Of a stretch of 41,129 nt of DNA, positions 34,152 through 41,129 are shown piece by piece (positions within the stretch are counted from its first letter, which is position 1; every line of letters starts with the position of its first letter). The translations under genes were made by a program, and so were the position numbers. The DNA lies in NCBI GenBank assembly GCA_016342495.1, contig JAEIOG010000040.1, positions 1 through 41,129 on the forward strand, written 5' to 3'. Under the pieces are notes generated by a model. That model did no database searches. It had not been told where the DNA came from and saw only the letters and a program-made list of their open reading frames with translations. This DNA is from Phycisphaerae bacterium. Its GTDB lineage: Bacteria > Planctomycetota > Phycisphaerae > Sedimentisphaerales > SM23-30.

Positions 34152-34352
34152 TCCTGAGACTTATCAACAGGACTCTGGGGCTTATTTCCAGAGCTATGGG
34201 AGGCATTGCCATAACACTGGGGGGCTTCTACTGAGCTATGGGAGTCATTGCCATAACGCCGGGAGGCATCTACAGGGCTATGGGAGTCGTTCCCATAACG
34301 CCGGGAGTCATCCCCAGAGCTATGGGGATCATTGCCATAACTATGGAAACTG
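34152..34352. repeat. 21-bp-period tandem repeat of imperfect palindromes
   Basis: About nine and a half units of exactly 21 bp. Alternate units (starting 34194, 34236, 34278, 34320) read close to TATGGGAGTCATTGCCATA, giving a stronger 42-bp period. Each is an imperfect inverted repeat, with TATGG pairing CCATA; the unit at 34278 is a perfect TATGGGA/TCCCATA hairpin. The first units (CTCTGG...CCAGAG at 34173) keep the hairpin but not the sequence, suggesting compensatory change. There are no unique spacers, so it is not a CRISPR array. Confidence 0.85.
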
Positions 34353-34567
34353 GTTTTTTAGGCATAAAACCACCTTTTAGTCCTTAAATGTACAGTTTTG
34401 CCATCCGTTAAGGGAAGGCATTGCTGTTAAAATCTAATTTTTTAGATATTACGGTAAATTAATTGTAACCATATCTGTTTTCTGGGGTATAACAATTGTA
34501 AATCATTTACCGATTGGCGGGCCAAAAGCCCAATTATTAACCTAAAAAATCTTTCCAGGAGCAAATT

Positions 34568-35518
34568 ATGAAAACTAAATTATTATGTATGTTGTTATTA
34601 CTGGGCTTTTGCAGTCCGCTGCTGGCGACTGTACCATTAAATGAAATCCCGCAGGATACCAAATGGATAGCCCATATCGATATTGGAGCGATTGGCAATA
34701 CTGAAATGTATCGAATTTGCCAGAATGATGCAAAATATGCTGATTTCCTCCGGGCCATGGACAAAATCAATGATAAAACCGGTCTGAATCTGCCTGAAGA
34801 TCTTCAGTCAATCACCATTTTTGGTGATAATTTCCAGGAAGAACGCGGCATGATCATTGCCCGGGGCTTTTTCGATGTCGACAAAATCGGTGATGCCGTC
34901 ATGGATAAAGTTGCATGGACCGAATCATATTATGGTCGCCACACCATTTATAATTGCACCGAACAGGCCAAATACAAGGCATTTCTGGTATGCTATATCT
35001 CTCAGGAATATATGCTGGTCACCAAGCAAAAGGATTTAATGGAGAAAACCCTGGATGTAATTGACCGTAAAAGAAATGCCAAAAATGCGACAAATTCGGA
35101 AATTGCTAATAACCTGGCAAATCTTCCAGCTGGCACCATTTTCACTGCTGCCGTTACCGAAATGCCAAAAGGCAAAAGTCGACCTCAAGGCCAGCCAAAC
35201 ATGATGCAAAATGTCAATAAAATGACAGTTGTAGCTGGTGAAAGCAATGGCAAAGTATTTATGAAAATGGAAGCGATATGCAATACTGCAGAAAATGCAG
35301 CTAATATGGCACAAATGGGCAATGGCATATTAGCAATGGCTAAGATGTACGCCCCACTGCCAGAAGCACAGGATTTATTAAATGCCATGACAATTACCGC
35401 CGATGGCGACAGACTAATCTGTAATTTTAGTTTTGATTCTGATAAGTTTATTGCTAATATGAAAGTTGTAGGCGAAAAAGCCAGACAAATGAAATCGGCA
35501 GGCCGTGCCAGAAGGTAA
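34568..35518 (+). CDS. Exported protein of unknown function
   Basis: 316 aa with a signal peptide (TKLLCMLLLLGFCSPLLATV). The mature part starts NEIPQDTKWIAHIDIGAIGN and contains a region alternating strands and helices (ITIFGDNFQEERGMIIARG, KAFLVCYISQEYMLVTKQ). The overall look is of planctomycete exported proteins that begin with 'AHID' or 'VDID' motifs, but I cannot name a family. AGGAG lies 6 bases before the ATG. It is followed by a terminator and then the sigma / anti-sigma pair; whether it is their target is unknown. Confidence 0.7.
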   Translation: MKTKLLCMLLLLGFCSPLLATVPLNEIPQDTKWIAHIDIGAIGNTEMYRICQNDAKYADFLRAMDKINDKTGLNLPEDLQSITIFGDNFQEERGMIIARGFFDVDKIGDAVMDKVAWTESYYGRHTIYNCTEQAKYKAFLVCYISQEYMLVTKQKDLMEKTLDVIDRKRNAKNATNSEIANNLANLPAGTIFTAAVTEMPKGKSRPQGQPNMMQNVNKMTVVAGESNGKVFMKMEAICNTAENAANMAQMGNGILAMAKMYAPLPEAQDLLNAMTITADGDRLICNFSFDSDKFIANMKVVGEKARQMKSAGRARR

Positions 35519-35553
35519 AAAAGAAGTAAAACCTTAACCTCTTATTTGGTTAA

Positions 35554-35591
35554 TTGATGCCGGGACATTTGTCTTGGCATCAAATTTTTTT
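35554..35591 (+). terminator. Rho-independent terminator of the exported-protein gene
   Basis: Stem TTGATGCC / GGCATCAA with inner GACA / TGTC pairing, followed by A and seven T. Confidence 0.88.
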
Positions 35592-35620
35592 GTATTATCT
35601 TTATACTGATAGTTTTAGCA

Positions 35621-36211
35621 ATGATCGATGCCATATCCGAAAACATTATTACTGAGCCTTCTATGGTTTTGTCTTTTACCGAAAGCACAGACAAGACTCT
35701 GGCTGGCAAAGCTGCCGAAGGCTGCCAGAGAAGCTTTTCGGTTCTGGTCGATCGTTATAGTCCCAGGATAGTTGGTTTTATTTATGGACGCTGTGGTAAG
35801 ATTCAGGATGCCGAAGATATCGCTCAGGATGCTTTTATCAAAGCCTGGCAAAATATTCAACGTTATGATAATCGTTATGAATTTTCGACCTGGATATTTA
35901 CAATCGCCATCCGGCTGACCAGTAATTATTATCGCAATCAGCGTATGATATTAAATGATGAGATATTAGAGCAATTGCCCGCCAAAGCCAATGAAGGCCC
36001 GGAGATCGCTCTTGACCAAAAAGAACAAAAAGATCAACTGTGGCAGCTGGCCGGCAAACTGTCAGCCATCCAGTATAATATCCTTTACCTGCATTATGCT
36101 CAACAGATGAGCATTAAGCAGATATCCCAGACAATCGGCAAGACTAAAGTAGCGGTGAAAGTGAACCTGTTTCGGGCTCGCAAAAACCTGCAAAAGCTAT
36201 TGGAGCAATAA
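35621..36211 (+). CDS. ECF-type RNA polymerase sigma factor
   Basis: Alternative sigma-70 family factor, 196 aa. Region 2 is clear (SFSVLVDRYSPRIVGFIYG, DAEDIAQDAFIKAWQNI, YEFSTWIFTIAIRLTSNYYR), as is region 4 with its helix-turn-helix (LSAIQYNILYLHYAQQMSIK, QISQTIGKTKVAVKVNLFRA). A Shine-Dalgarno sequence is not obvious; TATACT ends 13 bases before the ATG. A later ATG at 35663 is possible. The next gene, 2 bases downstream, encodes a zinc-binding anti-sigma factor, so activity is probably controlled by that partner. Confidence 0.93.
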   Translation: MIDAISENIITEPSMVLSFTESTDKTLAGKAAEGCQRSFSVLVDRYSPRIVGFIYGRCGKIQDAEDIAQDAFIKAWQNIQRYDNRYEFSTWIFTIAIRLTSNYYRNQRMILNDEILEQLPAKANEGPEIALDQKEQKDQLWQLAGKLSAIQYNILYLHYAQQMSIKQISQTIGKTKVAVKVNLFRARKNLQKLLEQ

Positions 36212-36213
36212 AA

Positions 36214-36783
36214 ATGAATTGTTTTAATTATCAATTGAGAATATCTCAGGCACTTGACAATCACGAGCACCTGCCTGAATCGCTACAGTTGCATATCGGC
36301 AAATGTGATAACTGCAAGAGATTCTATCAAGCCGCAGCAGAGCTAGATCAGCGATTATCCCGGTCGCCTAAACTGCCTAAGCAATTCAATAAAAGGGATT
36401 TCACGCAAAAGATTGCAGCGCAGCTGGACCATGTGACTCAAAAACAATGCAAGATAAAGCTCCCACAACTGATATTAATCAGGCGGGCCGCTATCGTGCT
36501 GCTGACAATATCAGCTGCGGTCCTTTTCAGTTCCATTTACTCAAAAACCGCCAAAACGGTCACCCCTCCGGATGTAATCTTTGCCAAGGCCCCCACTCAG
36601 GCAATTATAAACTGGTCGATCAAGAACATCATTGAAACTGACCGGGTCGAAATATCCAATAATGCGGCCCAAAAGTTTTATGACAACTCCCTCGGTAAAG
36701 AATATCAGGCTCTTTTAGCCGATGCCGACAGCGTCTATCGGCATGTCCTGGCCTGCACGCCCGGTGGCGACGTGAGTAATTAA
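36214..36783 (+). CDS. Membrane anti-sigma factor with ZAS-type zinc motif
   Basis: 189 aa. The N-terminus carries the anti-sigma zinc motif H27-x3-C31-x2-C34 (HIGKCDNC). One membrane helix follows at about 90-110 (AAIVLLTISAAVLFSSIYS). The remaining ~75 residues are outside the cytoplasm and would sense the signal. It is paired with the ECF sigma gene, separated by 2 bases, the normal arrangement. The signal is unknown. Confidence 0.85.
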   Translation: MNCFNYQLRISQALDNHEHLPESLQLHIGKCDNCKRFYQAAAELDQRLSRSPKLPKQFNKRDFTQKIAAQLDHVTQKQCKIKLPQLILIRRAAIVLLTISAAVLFSSIYSKTAKTVTPPDVIFAKAPTQAIINWSIKNIIETDRVEISNNAAQKFYDNSLGKEYQALLADADSVYRHVLACTPGGDVSN

Positions 36784-36854
36784 TTATATCATTAGATTAC
36801 GGCCAGAACAGCTTAGGGAACCTCTAAAAATTCAAAAGCAATTATTAGCTACCC

Positions 36855-38768
36855 TTAATGTTTGCCGCGGAGCAGGCGGGTATAGCCATCTCGACGAGTC
36901 AGGCCGATATTATCAAAGTAATCCAGCAGTGGAATAGCAAATTTACGGGTGGTTTCCAGCATATATTTGAACTGAACACTTTCCAGTCCGCCCTCTTTCC
37001 TGATATAATCGATAATCATCTGTCTGGCCGCCTCAATAGCTGCGGCATGGAAGAATATGCCCCGTTCGATTTCGATCAAAACCCCATTGTCTTTCAGTAC
37101 ATTTAAGGCCTTAGCCGCCGTGGTGGCGTTGATGTGGGATAACTGAGCGATATCGGCGGGTTTGGGCGGTTTGAACTGTTCTATTTTGAAGAGTTTTTCC
37201 ACCGCATCAAGCTGATTTTGCAGCTCATTAGAGACAGCCGGTTTAAAATCAGCAGCGATCAATCGTCCCCCGGCCAGCTTTACTCCGCTACCGACATCGC
37301 TAACAATGATGTCAAAGAGCTTTTTCGGCAGGTCAAAGCTTTGATGAATACTGTCAGCGGGCATTCCCGGGCTCTGCGGTGTGCTTTGATGATAAGCCCG
37401 CACCATCGTCAGGGTTTGGGATTTGATTCTATCGACAACATCCTTGTGAATGAACTGCCCGGGCATAAGTTCGATGATACTGCCCTGGGCCACGAGCTGG
37501 GCAATCAGCTGACTGACCCGCGCCGGGGCGATCTTGGTCGCCCTGGCAATGATATTGATATCGCTGATGACATTATCAGCTTTACGCAGGTAATATTCGG
37601 TATAATCGAGTTCATTTTCGACTGCCTGGGCCCTTTTTATGATATCATCAAGCACTGATGCATCGCTGCGTTTGAGCCTTTTGGCGATACTTTCGATAAT
37701 AGCCCCGCCACCAATGGTATCCACCGGGGACAGAGAGCGGATAATAAAGCGATCAGCGGGGCCGGCGACGATCGGTTCTTTAGTGCGGATCTGGACGATA
37801 TCACTTTGACCGGAACCCAGCACATCAGCTCCAGTTAAATACACCGTAGCAATTACCTCGCTGGTACCGGTATGGAACTTGACGCGTGAGCCGTTCTTTA
37901 AGGTCAGTTTTTCATGTTCGAGCAGGCCCAACTGAGCCAGAAACCAAGATTCAGCCTGAAAATAGCCGGGTAAGGCGATAGTTGAGCCTCGCCGAATCAG
38001 TTTATGATCCATTTGCGGGATCCCGACAGCGGCACACTGGCCGGCCTGGACCTTATCAGCTAATTGCGAGTACACCTGAATGGTCTTGACCCGACCGCGG
38101 ATATTATCCGGCAATAAAACCACCTCATCGCCAACACTGGCGGCCCCACTGATGGGGATACCTGAGACAATAGTGCCAAAACCCTTGATCGAAAAGCTGT
38201 TTTCGACCGGCATACGGAAGATGCCATCGATTCTTTTAGGGCAAATGCCGCTAACCAGCTCCTTAAGGGCATCATAAAACTCGCCAAAGCCCGCCCCGGT
38301 GATATTAGACATCGGCATAATGGCACTGTCGGCCAGAAAAGTGCCGTAAAGGTAATTTTTAACATCATTCGTGACCATAGCAATTTGTTCATCGCTGATA
38401 CGGTCAACCTTGGTCAAAGCGACAATGCCGTGTTTGACTCCGAGCAGGGTCAGAATCTCCAGATGTTCGCGGGTCTGGGGCATAATACCATCATCGGCGG
38501 CCACCACGAAGATCACCCCATCGATACTGCCAGCGCCGGCGACCATAGTCTTGATGAAATTTTCATGACCGGGCACATCGACAATACCCACTTCCAGGTC
38601 AGCGATCCTGCAAGGGGCAAAACCCAATTCGATAGACATACCGCGTTCTTTTTCGACTTTGAGCCGATCAGTTTCACAGCCGGTTAAGTTGCGAATCAAC
38701 GCAGTTTTGCCATGGTCAATGTGACCGGCAGTGCCTAAGGTGATATTAATCTGCTTTTTATCTTTCAT
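36855..38768 (-). CDS. selB: Selenocysteine-specific translation elongation factor SelB
   Basis: Delivers selenocysteinyl-tRNA to UGA codons at SECIS hairpins. 637 aa. G motifs: GTAGHIDHGKTALI, DVPGHENFIKTM, TKVDR. The segment GCETDRLKVEKERGMSIELGF and the C-terminal winged-helix domains (RATKIAPARVSQLI, HINATTAAKALNVLKDNGV, QFKYMLETTRKFAIPLLDYF, RRDGYTRLL) are specific to SelB rather than EF-Tu. The start is set at the second Met (MKDKKQINIT), with GGA 10 bases upstream; an ATG at 38780 adds four residues. No selA, selC or selD was recognised in the window, although selA often lies next to selB. The gene implies selenoprotein synthesis in this organism. Confidence 0.95.
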   Translation of the reverse strand: MKDKKQINITLGTAGHIDHGKTALIRNLTGCETDRLKVEKERGMSIELGFAPCRIADLEVGIVDVPGHENFIKTMVAGAGSIDGVIFVVAADDGIMPQTREHLEILTLLGVKHGIVALTKVDRISDEQIAMVTNDVKNYLYGTFLADSAIMPMSNITGAGFGEFYDALKELVSGICPKRIDGIFRMPVENSFSIKGFGTIVSGIPISGAASVGDEVVLLPDNIRGRVKTIQVYSQLADKVQAGQCAAVGIPQMDHKLIRRGSTIALPGYFQAESWFLAQLGLLEHEKLTLKNGSRVKFHTGTSEVIATVYLTGADVLGSGQSDIVQIRTKEPIVAGPADRFIIRSLSPVDTIGGGAIIESIAKRLKRSDASVLDDIIKRAQAVENELDYTEYYLRKADNVISDINIIARATKIAPARVSQLIAQLVAQGSIIELMPGQFIHKDVVDRIKSQTLTMVRAYHQSTPQSPGMPADSIHQSFDLPKKLFDIIVSDVGSGVKLAGGRLIAADFKPAVSNELQNQLDAVEKLFKIEQFKPPKPADIAQLSHINATTAAKALNVLKDNGVLIEIERGIFFHAAAIEAARQMIIDYIRKEGGLESVQFKYMLETTRKFAIPLLDYFDNIGLTRRDGYTRLLRGKH

Positions 38769-39044
38769 AGCGGTATCCATGCATTTAGAAGTTATCTATA
38801 TTAACCTACAGGGCATTATACCTGATAGGCCCGAAGCTTTCAAGCTAGCATTTGCCCGGAGTAAAGGTCATAAAATACCAGAAAGCACCCGGCCTCTGCC
38901 ACCGTCAGCTTCACAAAATGCATTAATCACCTAAGATTAAATAACAATATAGGCCACTGAGTCTTAGGGTGTTAATGCTACAAAGGTTTAAAGGCAACCA
39001 CGAAGAAGAAAGGATACGAAGGAATTTAATAGAAAATAACAGTG

Positions 39045-39177
39045 ATTAATTGTAACATTTTAGCTATCTGGAGCAACCGACGATTATTGCCTAGAAATAA
39101 GGGTTTTTACTCGATTGGCGCACTGTGGGGACAAGCTGGAAGCTTATCCTACTTATGGCTAAAATGTTACGATTAAT
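39045..39177. repeat. MITE-like inverted repeat enclosing a REP-like hairpin
   Basis: The 20-bp arms 39045-39064 and 39158-39177 are inverted copies with one mismatch (core GTAACATTTTAGC / GCTAAAATGTTAC), 93 bases apart. Inside lies the hairpin GGACAAGCT-GGA-AGCTTATCC (39130-39150, one mismatch). Confidence 0.75.
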
Positions 39178-39258
39178 TAAAATCCAGCTAATCTTGATAT
39201 CAGTGAGCCTGCACTCACTGATTTAGATGGCGGATAATGGTTGTCGATGGAACAGATG

Positions 39259-39279
39259 GACAAGCAAGATGCTTGTCCT
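39259..39279. repeat. REP-like palindrome
   Basis: Perfect 9-bp stem GGACAAGCA / TGCTTGTCC with a 3-base AGA loop. It is a relative of the hairpin at 39130-39150, and both are followed by TAC(T/TT). Confidence 0.7.
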
Positions 39280-39396
39280 ACTTTACTCTTATGACACGCT
39301 TCTAACATCCAGCTGCGCAGAAGATGACCTCAACAACCAGTAATTGTCACAAAAACACTCCAGTTTAAAACTAGTTGGGTGCGCAGGACCAGCGTG

Positions 39397-40935
39397 CTAT
39401 GGACGAGTTCTGACAGCAGCTTTGACTTCATTGAGTTTAGCGGTCAATTCCTTAACCTTGTCAGGATACTGTTTAGCTACATCGGTCGTTTCAGCGATAT
39501 CTTTGGATAAATCATATAGCTGAGCTGGTTGACCGTTTTTTTTGTTACGAGCCGGTGCGGCCGCTTCGATTAGCTTCCAGTTACCCACTCGAATAGCTAA
39601 ACGTCCTGCATGTTCGATAACATATTCCCGGCCCGTATCAGATTTTCCTAATAAGGCTGGCAAGACATTGAAGCTGTCTGGAGCTTCGTTTCCAGAAACA
39701 GTTGTACCGGTAAGCGCTGCAAAACTTGAAGTAAAATCAAGCTGTGAAACCATCGCATCGGTACGGCCAGGTTTGACCTTACCAGGCCATGAAAGGATAA
39801 ATGGCATGCGAGTACCGGCTTCCCAGAAAGTATACTTTCTGCCCTTATATTGAGCCCATGGTTTGTGGTCGCCAAGTAATTCATTAGCATTATCTTTATA
39901 CCCATCATCTAATACCGGACCATTATCACTGGTCACAATCAAGATTGTATTTTTCCGGATGCCAAGTTTTTCGAGTTTTTCAACAACTGCACCAACACAA
40001 AAATCAAATTGCACCAAAGCATCGCCACGCGGGCCCATGCCGGATTTGCCTTTGAAACGGGAATGGGGCAAACGGGGCACATGAATATCATGGGTTGCAA
40101 AATATAGAAAGAATGGGTTGGCTTTATTAGCTTCGATAAAGCCACTGGCCTTGGCTAGAAATGTATCAGCCATTTCGCGGTCATTCCAAAGGGCAGACTT
40201 GCCACCTTTCATGTAACCTATGCGTCCGACATTATTGACCACAGCCATGTTGTGGCCATGTGACCAGTCCATAGTCAATTCATCCCGATTATCTTTGCCA
40301 TTCTTTTCGCCGGGGAAAGGTTTTTGATAGCTAACCTCAATTGGGTCATTCGGGTCAAGATTAATAACATTATGGCCTTCCATATACACACAAGGAACCC
40401 TGTCGCCGGTAGCAGGCATCAGGAAACTGTAATCAAAGCCTATTTCCATTGGGCCGGGTTTAATATCTTTATTCCAGTTGATCGGGCCGGATCCATCGCC
40501 TAAGCCCAGATGCCATTTGCCCACAACTCCGGTCTTATAACCAGCCTTTTGCAGTTGGCCCGGTAATGTTCCTTGACCGGGATTTATGATCATCGCTGCA
40601 TCTCCGCGGAGAATACCAGTGCCTTTTTTACGCCAGGCATACTGACCAGTAAGCATTGAATAGCGAGAAGGCGTACATGTAGCCGAACTGGCATAAGCTG
40701 AATCAAAAACCAGAGATTCCTTGGCAAGTTTGCTAACATTAGGGGTTAAATCTGCTTTTGCACCATAACAGCTCAGATCACCAATTCCAATATCATCGGC
40801 ATAAATCAGGACAATATTGGGTTTTGCCACTTGTTGAGCCGCATTGACTTTACTATTGAGTAATGCTGGACCAAAAGCAGCAGCGGCCAGGGAAGATTTC
40901 ATAAATGATCGTCTATTAATTGGTTTATTGAGCAT
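39397..40935 (-). CDS. Tat-exported type I sulfatase (S1 family)
   Basis: Arylsulfatase-like enzyme, 512 aa, probably removing sulfate esters from polysaccharides. A twin-arginine signal is present (NRRSFMKSS then an Ala-rich stretch). Calcium-binding aspartates lie in YADDIGIGD (D47, D48). The sulfatase signature C87-T-P-S-R (ATCTPSRYSMLTGQY) contains the Cys converted to formylglycine. Further motifs are GKWHLG, ATHDIHVPRLPH, VTSDNGP and TFWEAGTRMPFILSWPGKV. AAGGA lies about 7 bases before the ATG. It stands alone here. A formylglycine-generating enzyme (or anSME) must be encoded elsewhere. The exact substrate cannot be read from sequence. Confidence 0.95.
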   Translation of the reverse strand: MLNKPINRRSFMKSSLAAAAFGPALLNSKVNAAQQVAKPNIVLIYADDIGIGDLSCYGAKADLTPNVSKLAKESLVFDSAYASSATCTPSRYSMLTGQYAWRKKGTGILRGDAAMIINPGQGTLPGQLQKAGYKTGVVGKWHLGLGDGSGPINWNKDIKPGPMEIGFDYSFLMPATGDRVPCVYMEGHNVINLDPNDPIEVSYQKPFPGEKNGKDNRDELTMDWSHGHNMAVVNNVGRIGYMKGGKSALWNDREMADTFLAKASGFIEANKANPFFLYFATHDIHVPRLPHSRFKGKSGMGPRGDALVQFDFCVGAVVEKLEKLGIRKNTILIVTSDNGPVLDDGYKDNANELLGDHKPWAQYKGRKYTFWEAGTRMPFILSWPGKVKPGRTDAMVSQLDFTSSFAALTGTTVSGNEAPDSFNVLPALLGKSDTGREYVIEHAGRLAIRVGNWKLIEAAAPARNKKNGQPAQLYDLSKDIAETTDVAKQYPDKVKELTAKLNEVKAAVRTRP

Positions 40936-41015
40936 AATAATTCCTTTTGTTATATATAACTACTACCTAGAATAAAATATTCTAATACTTATATATTTAC
41001 TCTAATAGTATATTT

Positions 41016-41043
41016 TTGACAAAATTATTGGGAAAATTATTAT
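41016..41043 (+). promoter_or_regulatory. Candidate promoter, divergent from the sulfatase gene
   Basis: TTGACA (41016-41021), 16-bp spacer, TATTAT (41038-41043) reading right. On the other strand, TTGTCA (41022-41017) with TAAATA 17 bases further could serve the sulfatase gene, so the -35 boxes of both would overlap. Confidence 0.4.
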
Positions 41044-41096
41044 TTTCACCTTTAATATTACTCCGGCAATTAAATAGATGAAAGTTTTGTATTTTT

Positions 41097-41129
41097 ATGC
41101 TATAATGTTGCGATGGAAACACGAGATGC
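41097..41129 (+). promoter_or_regulatory. Extended -10 box and start of a gene leaving the window
   Basis: TGC-TATAAT (extended -10; TATAAT at 41101-41106) ends 6 bases before an ATG at 41113 that stays open (METRD...) to the window end. If real, the gene is leaderless. Only five full codons are visible. Confidence 0.35.

Larger units (their letters stand above)
33813..34567. other. Repeat-rich intergenic region
   Basis: 755 bases without a well-supported gene. Holds copy B of the 102-bp repeat and a 21-bp-period palindromic tandem repeat (34152-34352). On the minus strand, an ATG at 34365 with AAGGTGG 4 bases upstream opens a 31-codon frame (MPKKPVSIVMAMIPIALG..., stop TAG) through the repeats. 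A different minus-strand frame stays open through the whole repeat and ends in ELYDFADVLKISKDLSGIRI, but has no upstream start codon. Both are left unannotated as genes. Confidence 0.5.
38769..39396. other. Repeat-rich intergenic region between selB and the sulfatase
   Basis: 628 bases without a gene. A GC-richer stretch (38815-38930) is open in some frames but has no start signals. It is followed by an ACCACGAAGAAGAAAGG-type intergenic repeat fragment (about 38998), a 20-bp inverted repeat (39045-39177) and two REP-like hairpins. A selenocysteine tRNA was looked for and not found. Confidence 0.5.

Noticed and set aside
34152-34352. CRISPR array
   Set aside because: The units are contiguous 21-bp repeats without unique spacers, and no cas gene is present.
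34272-34365. 31-codon minus-strand frame with an AAGGTGG ribosome binding site (MPKKPVSIVMAM...)
   Set aside because: It is built of the 21-bp repeat, ends at TAG within it, and has no independent support; kept only as a note in the intergenic entry.
38800-38935. UGA-interrupted minus-strand frame (a possible Sec codon) between selB and the sulfatase
   Set aside because: Both sides of the UGA are short, no start codon with a ribosome binding site or SECIS-like hairpin is seen, and the frame soon meets TAG.
38781-39396. Selenocysteine tRNA (selC) or selA near selB
   Set aside because: No long-acceptor tRNA with a TCA anticodon could be folded on either strand; the spacer holds repeats only.

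Overview
The window looks like a chromosomal segment of an AT-rich (about 40% GC) member of the Planctomycetota, most likely class Phycisphaerae (Sedimentisphaerales-like). This is an inference. It rests on a GLUG-repeat exported protein ending in the dockerin-like tail 'GVDLEDLAELAIGWL', a Tat-exported S1-type sulfatase, a PqaA-like hydrolase, a diacylglyceryl transferase with a long internal insertion, and palindromic or dispersed repeats between genes. Most genes are ordinary housekeeping genes; the accessory interest lies at about 5-9, 11-16.7, 22.9-23.1, 25-29.7, 32-34.4 and 39 kb.

Layout. 0-4.6 kb: end of an unknown gene, DNA-3-methyladenine glycosylase I (minus), an exported PqaA-family hydrolase and LepA. 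4.9-9.2 kb: a consensus promoter and a three-gene signalling unit (HTH-REC regulator, HDOD-GAF-histidine kinase, GAF protein). 9.2-10.7 kb (minus): sugar aminotransferase of the DegT family and a small membrane protein. 11-16.7 kb: Cys/His-rich exported peptide, HlyD-type adaptor, ABC ATPase, two FtsX-type permeases and a Cys-containing lipoprotein, together a MacAB-like exporter with a metal-binding flavour. 16.7-18.4 kb (minus): RNase HI fused to a cupin-like domain, and a coiled-coil zinc-ribbon protein. 18.5-22.3 kb: a compact cluster DUF167-folK-deoxynucleoside kinase-panC-panD-lgt. 22.3-25.1 kb: GrpB-family protein, a candidate structured RNA with a strong terminator, a 68-aa protein, queA and a DUF2007 protein.

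25.1-29.6 kb (minus): one large GLUG-repeat gene split in two by a perfect 458-bp tandem duplication. The duplication is not a multiple of three. Removing one copy gives 4089 bp, a single 1362-codon frame. 30-32 kb: orphan CheD, TrmB and an isochorismatase-fold protein that appears to have lost its nucleophile. 32.1-34.4 kb: an exported protein flanked by two direct copies of a 102-bp intergenic repeat, then a 21-bp-period palindromic tandem repeat. 34.5-36.8 kb: exported protein, ECF sigma factor and zinc-binding anti-sigma factor. 36.9-38.8 kb (minus): SelB, implying selenocysteine use, though no selA, selC or selD was recognised here. 39-41 kb: repeat-rich spacer, sulfatase (minus), and the promoter and start of a gene leaving the window.

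Several genes lack a Shine-Dalgarno sequence and instead have a -10-like box 6-13 bases before the start codon, which suggests leaderless or near-leaderless mRNAs. Other starts (TTG or GTG included) were fixed by clear Shine-Dalgarno sequences. All identifications come from reading the sequence; no database search or folding program was run.
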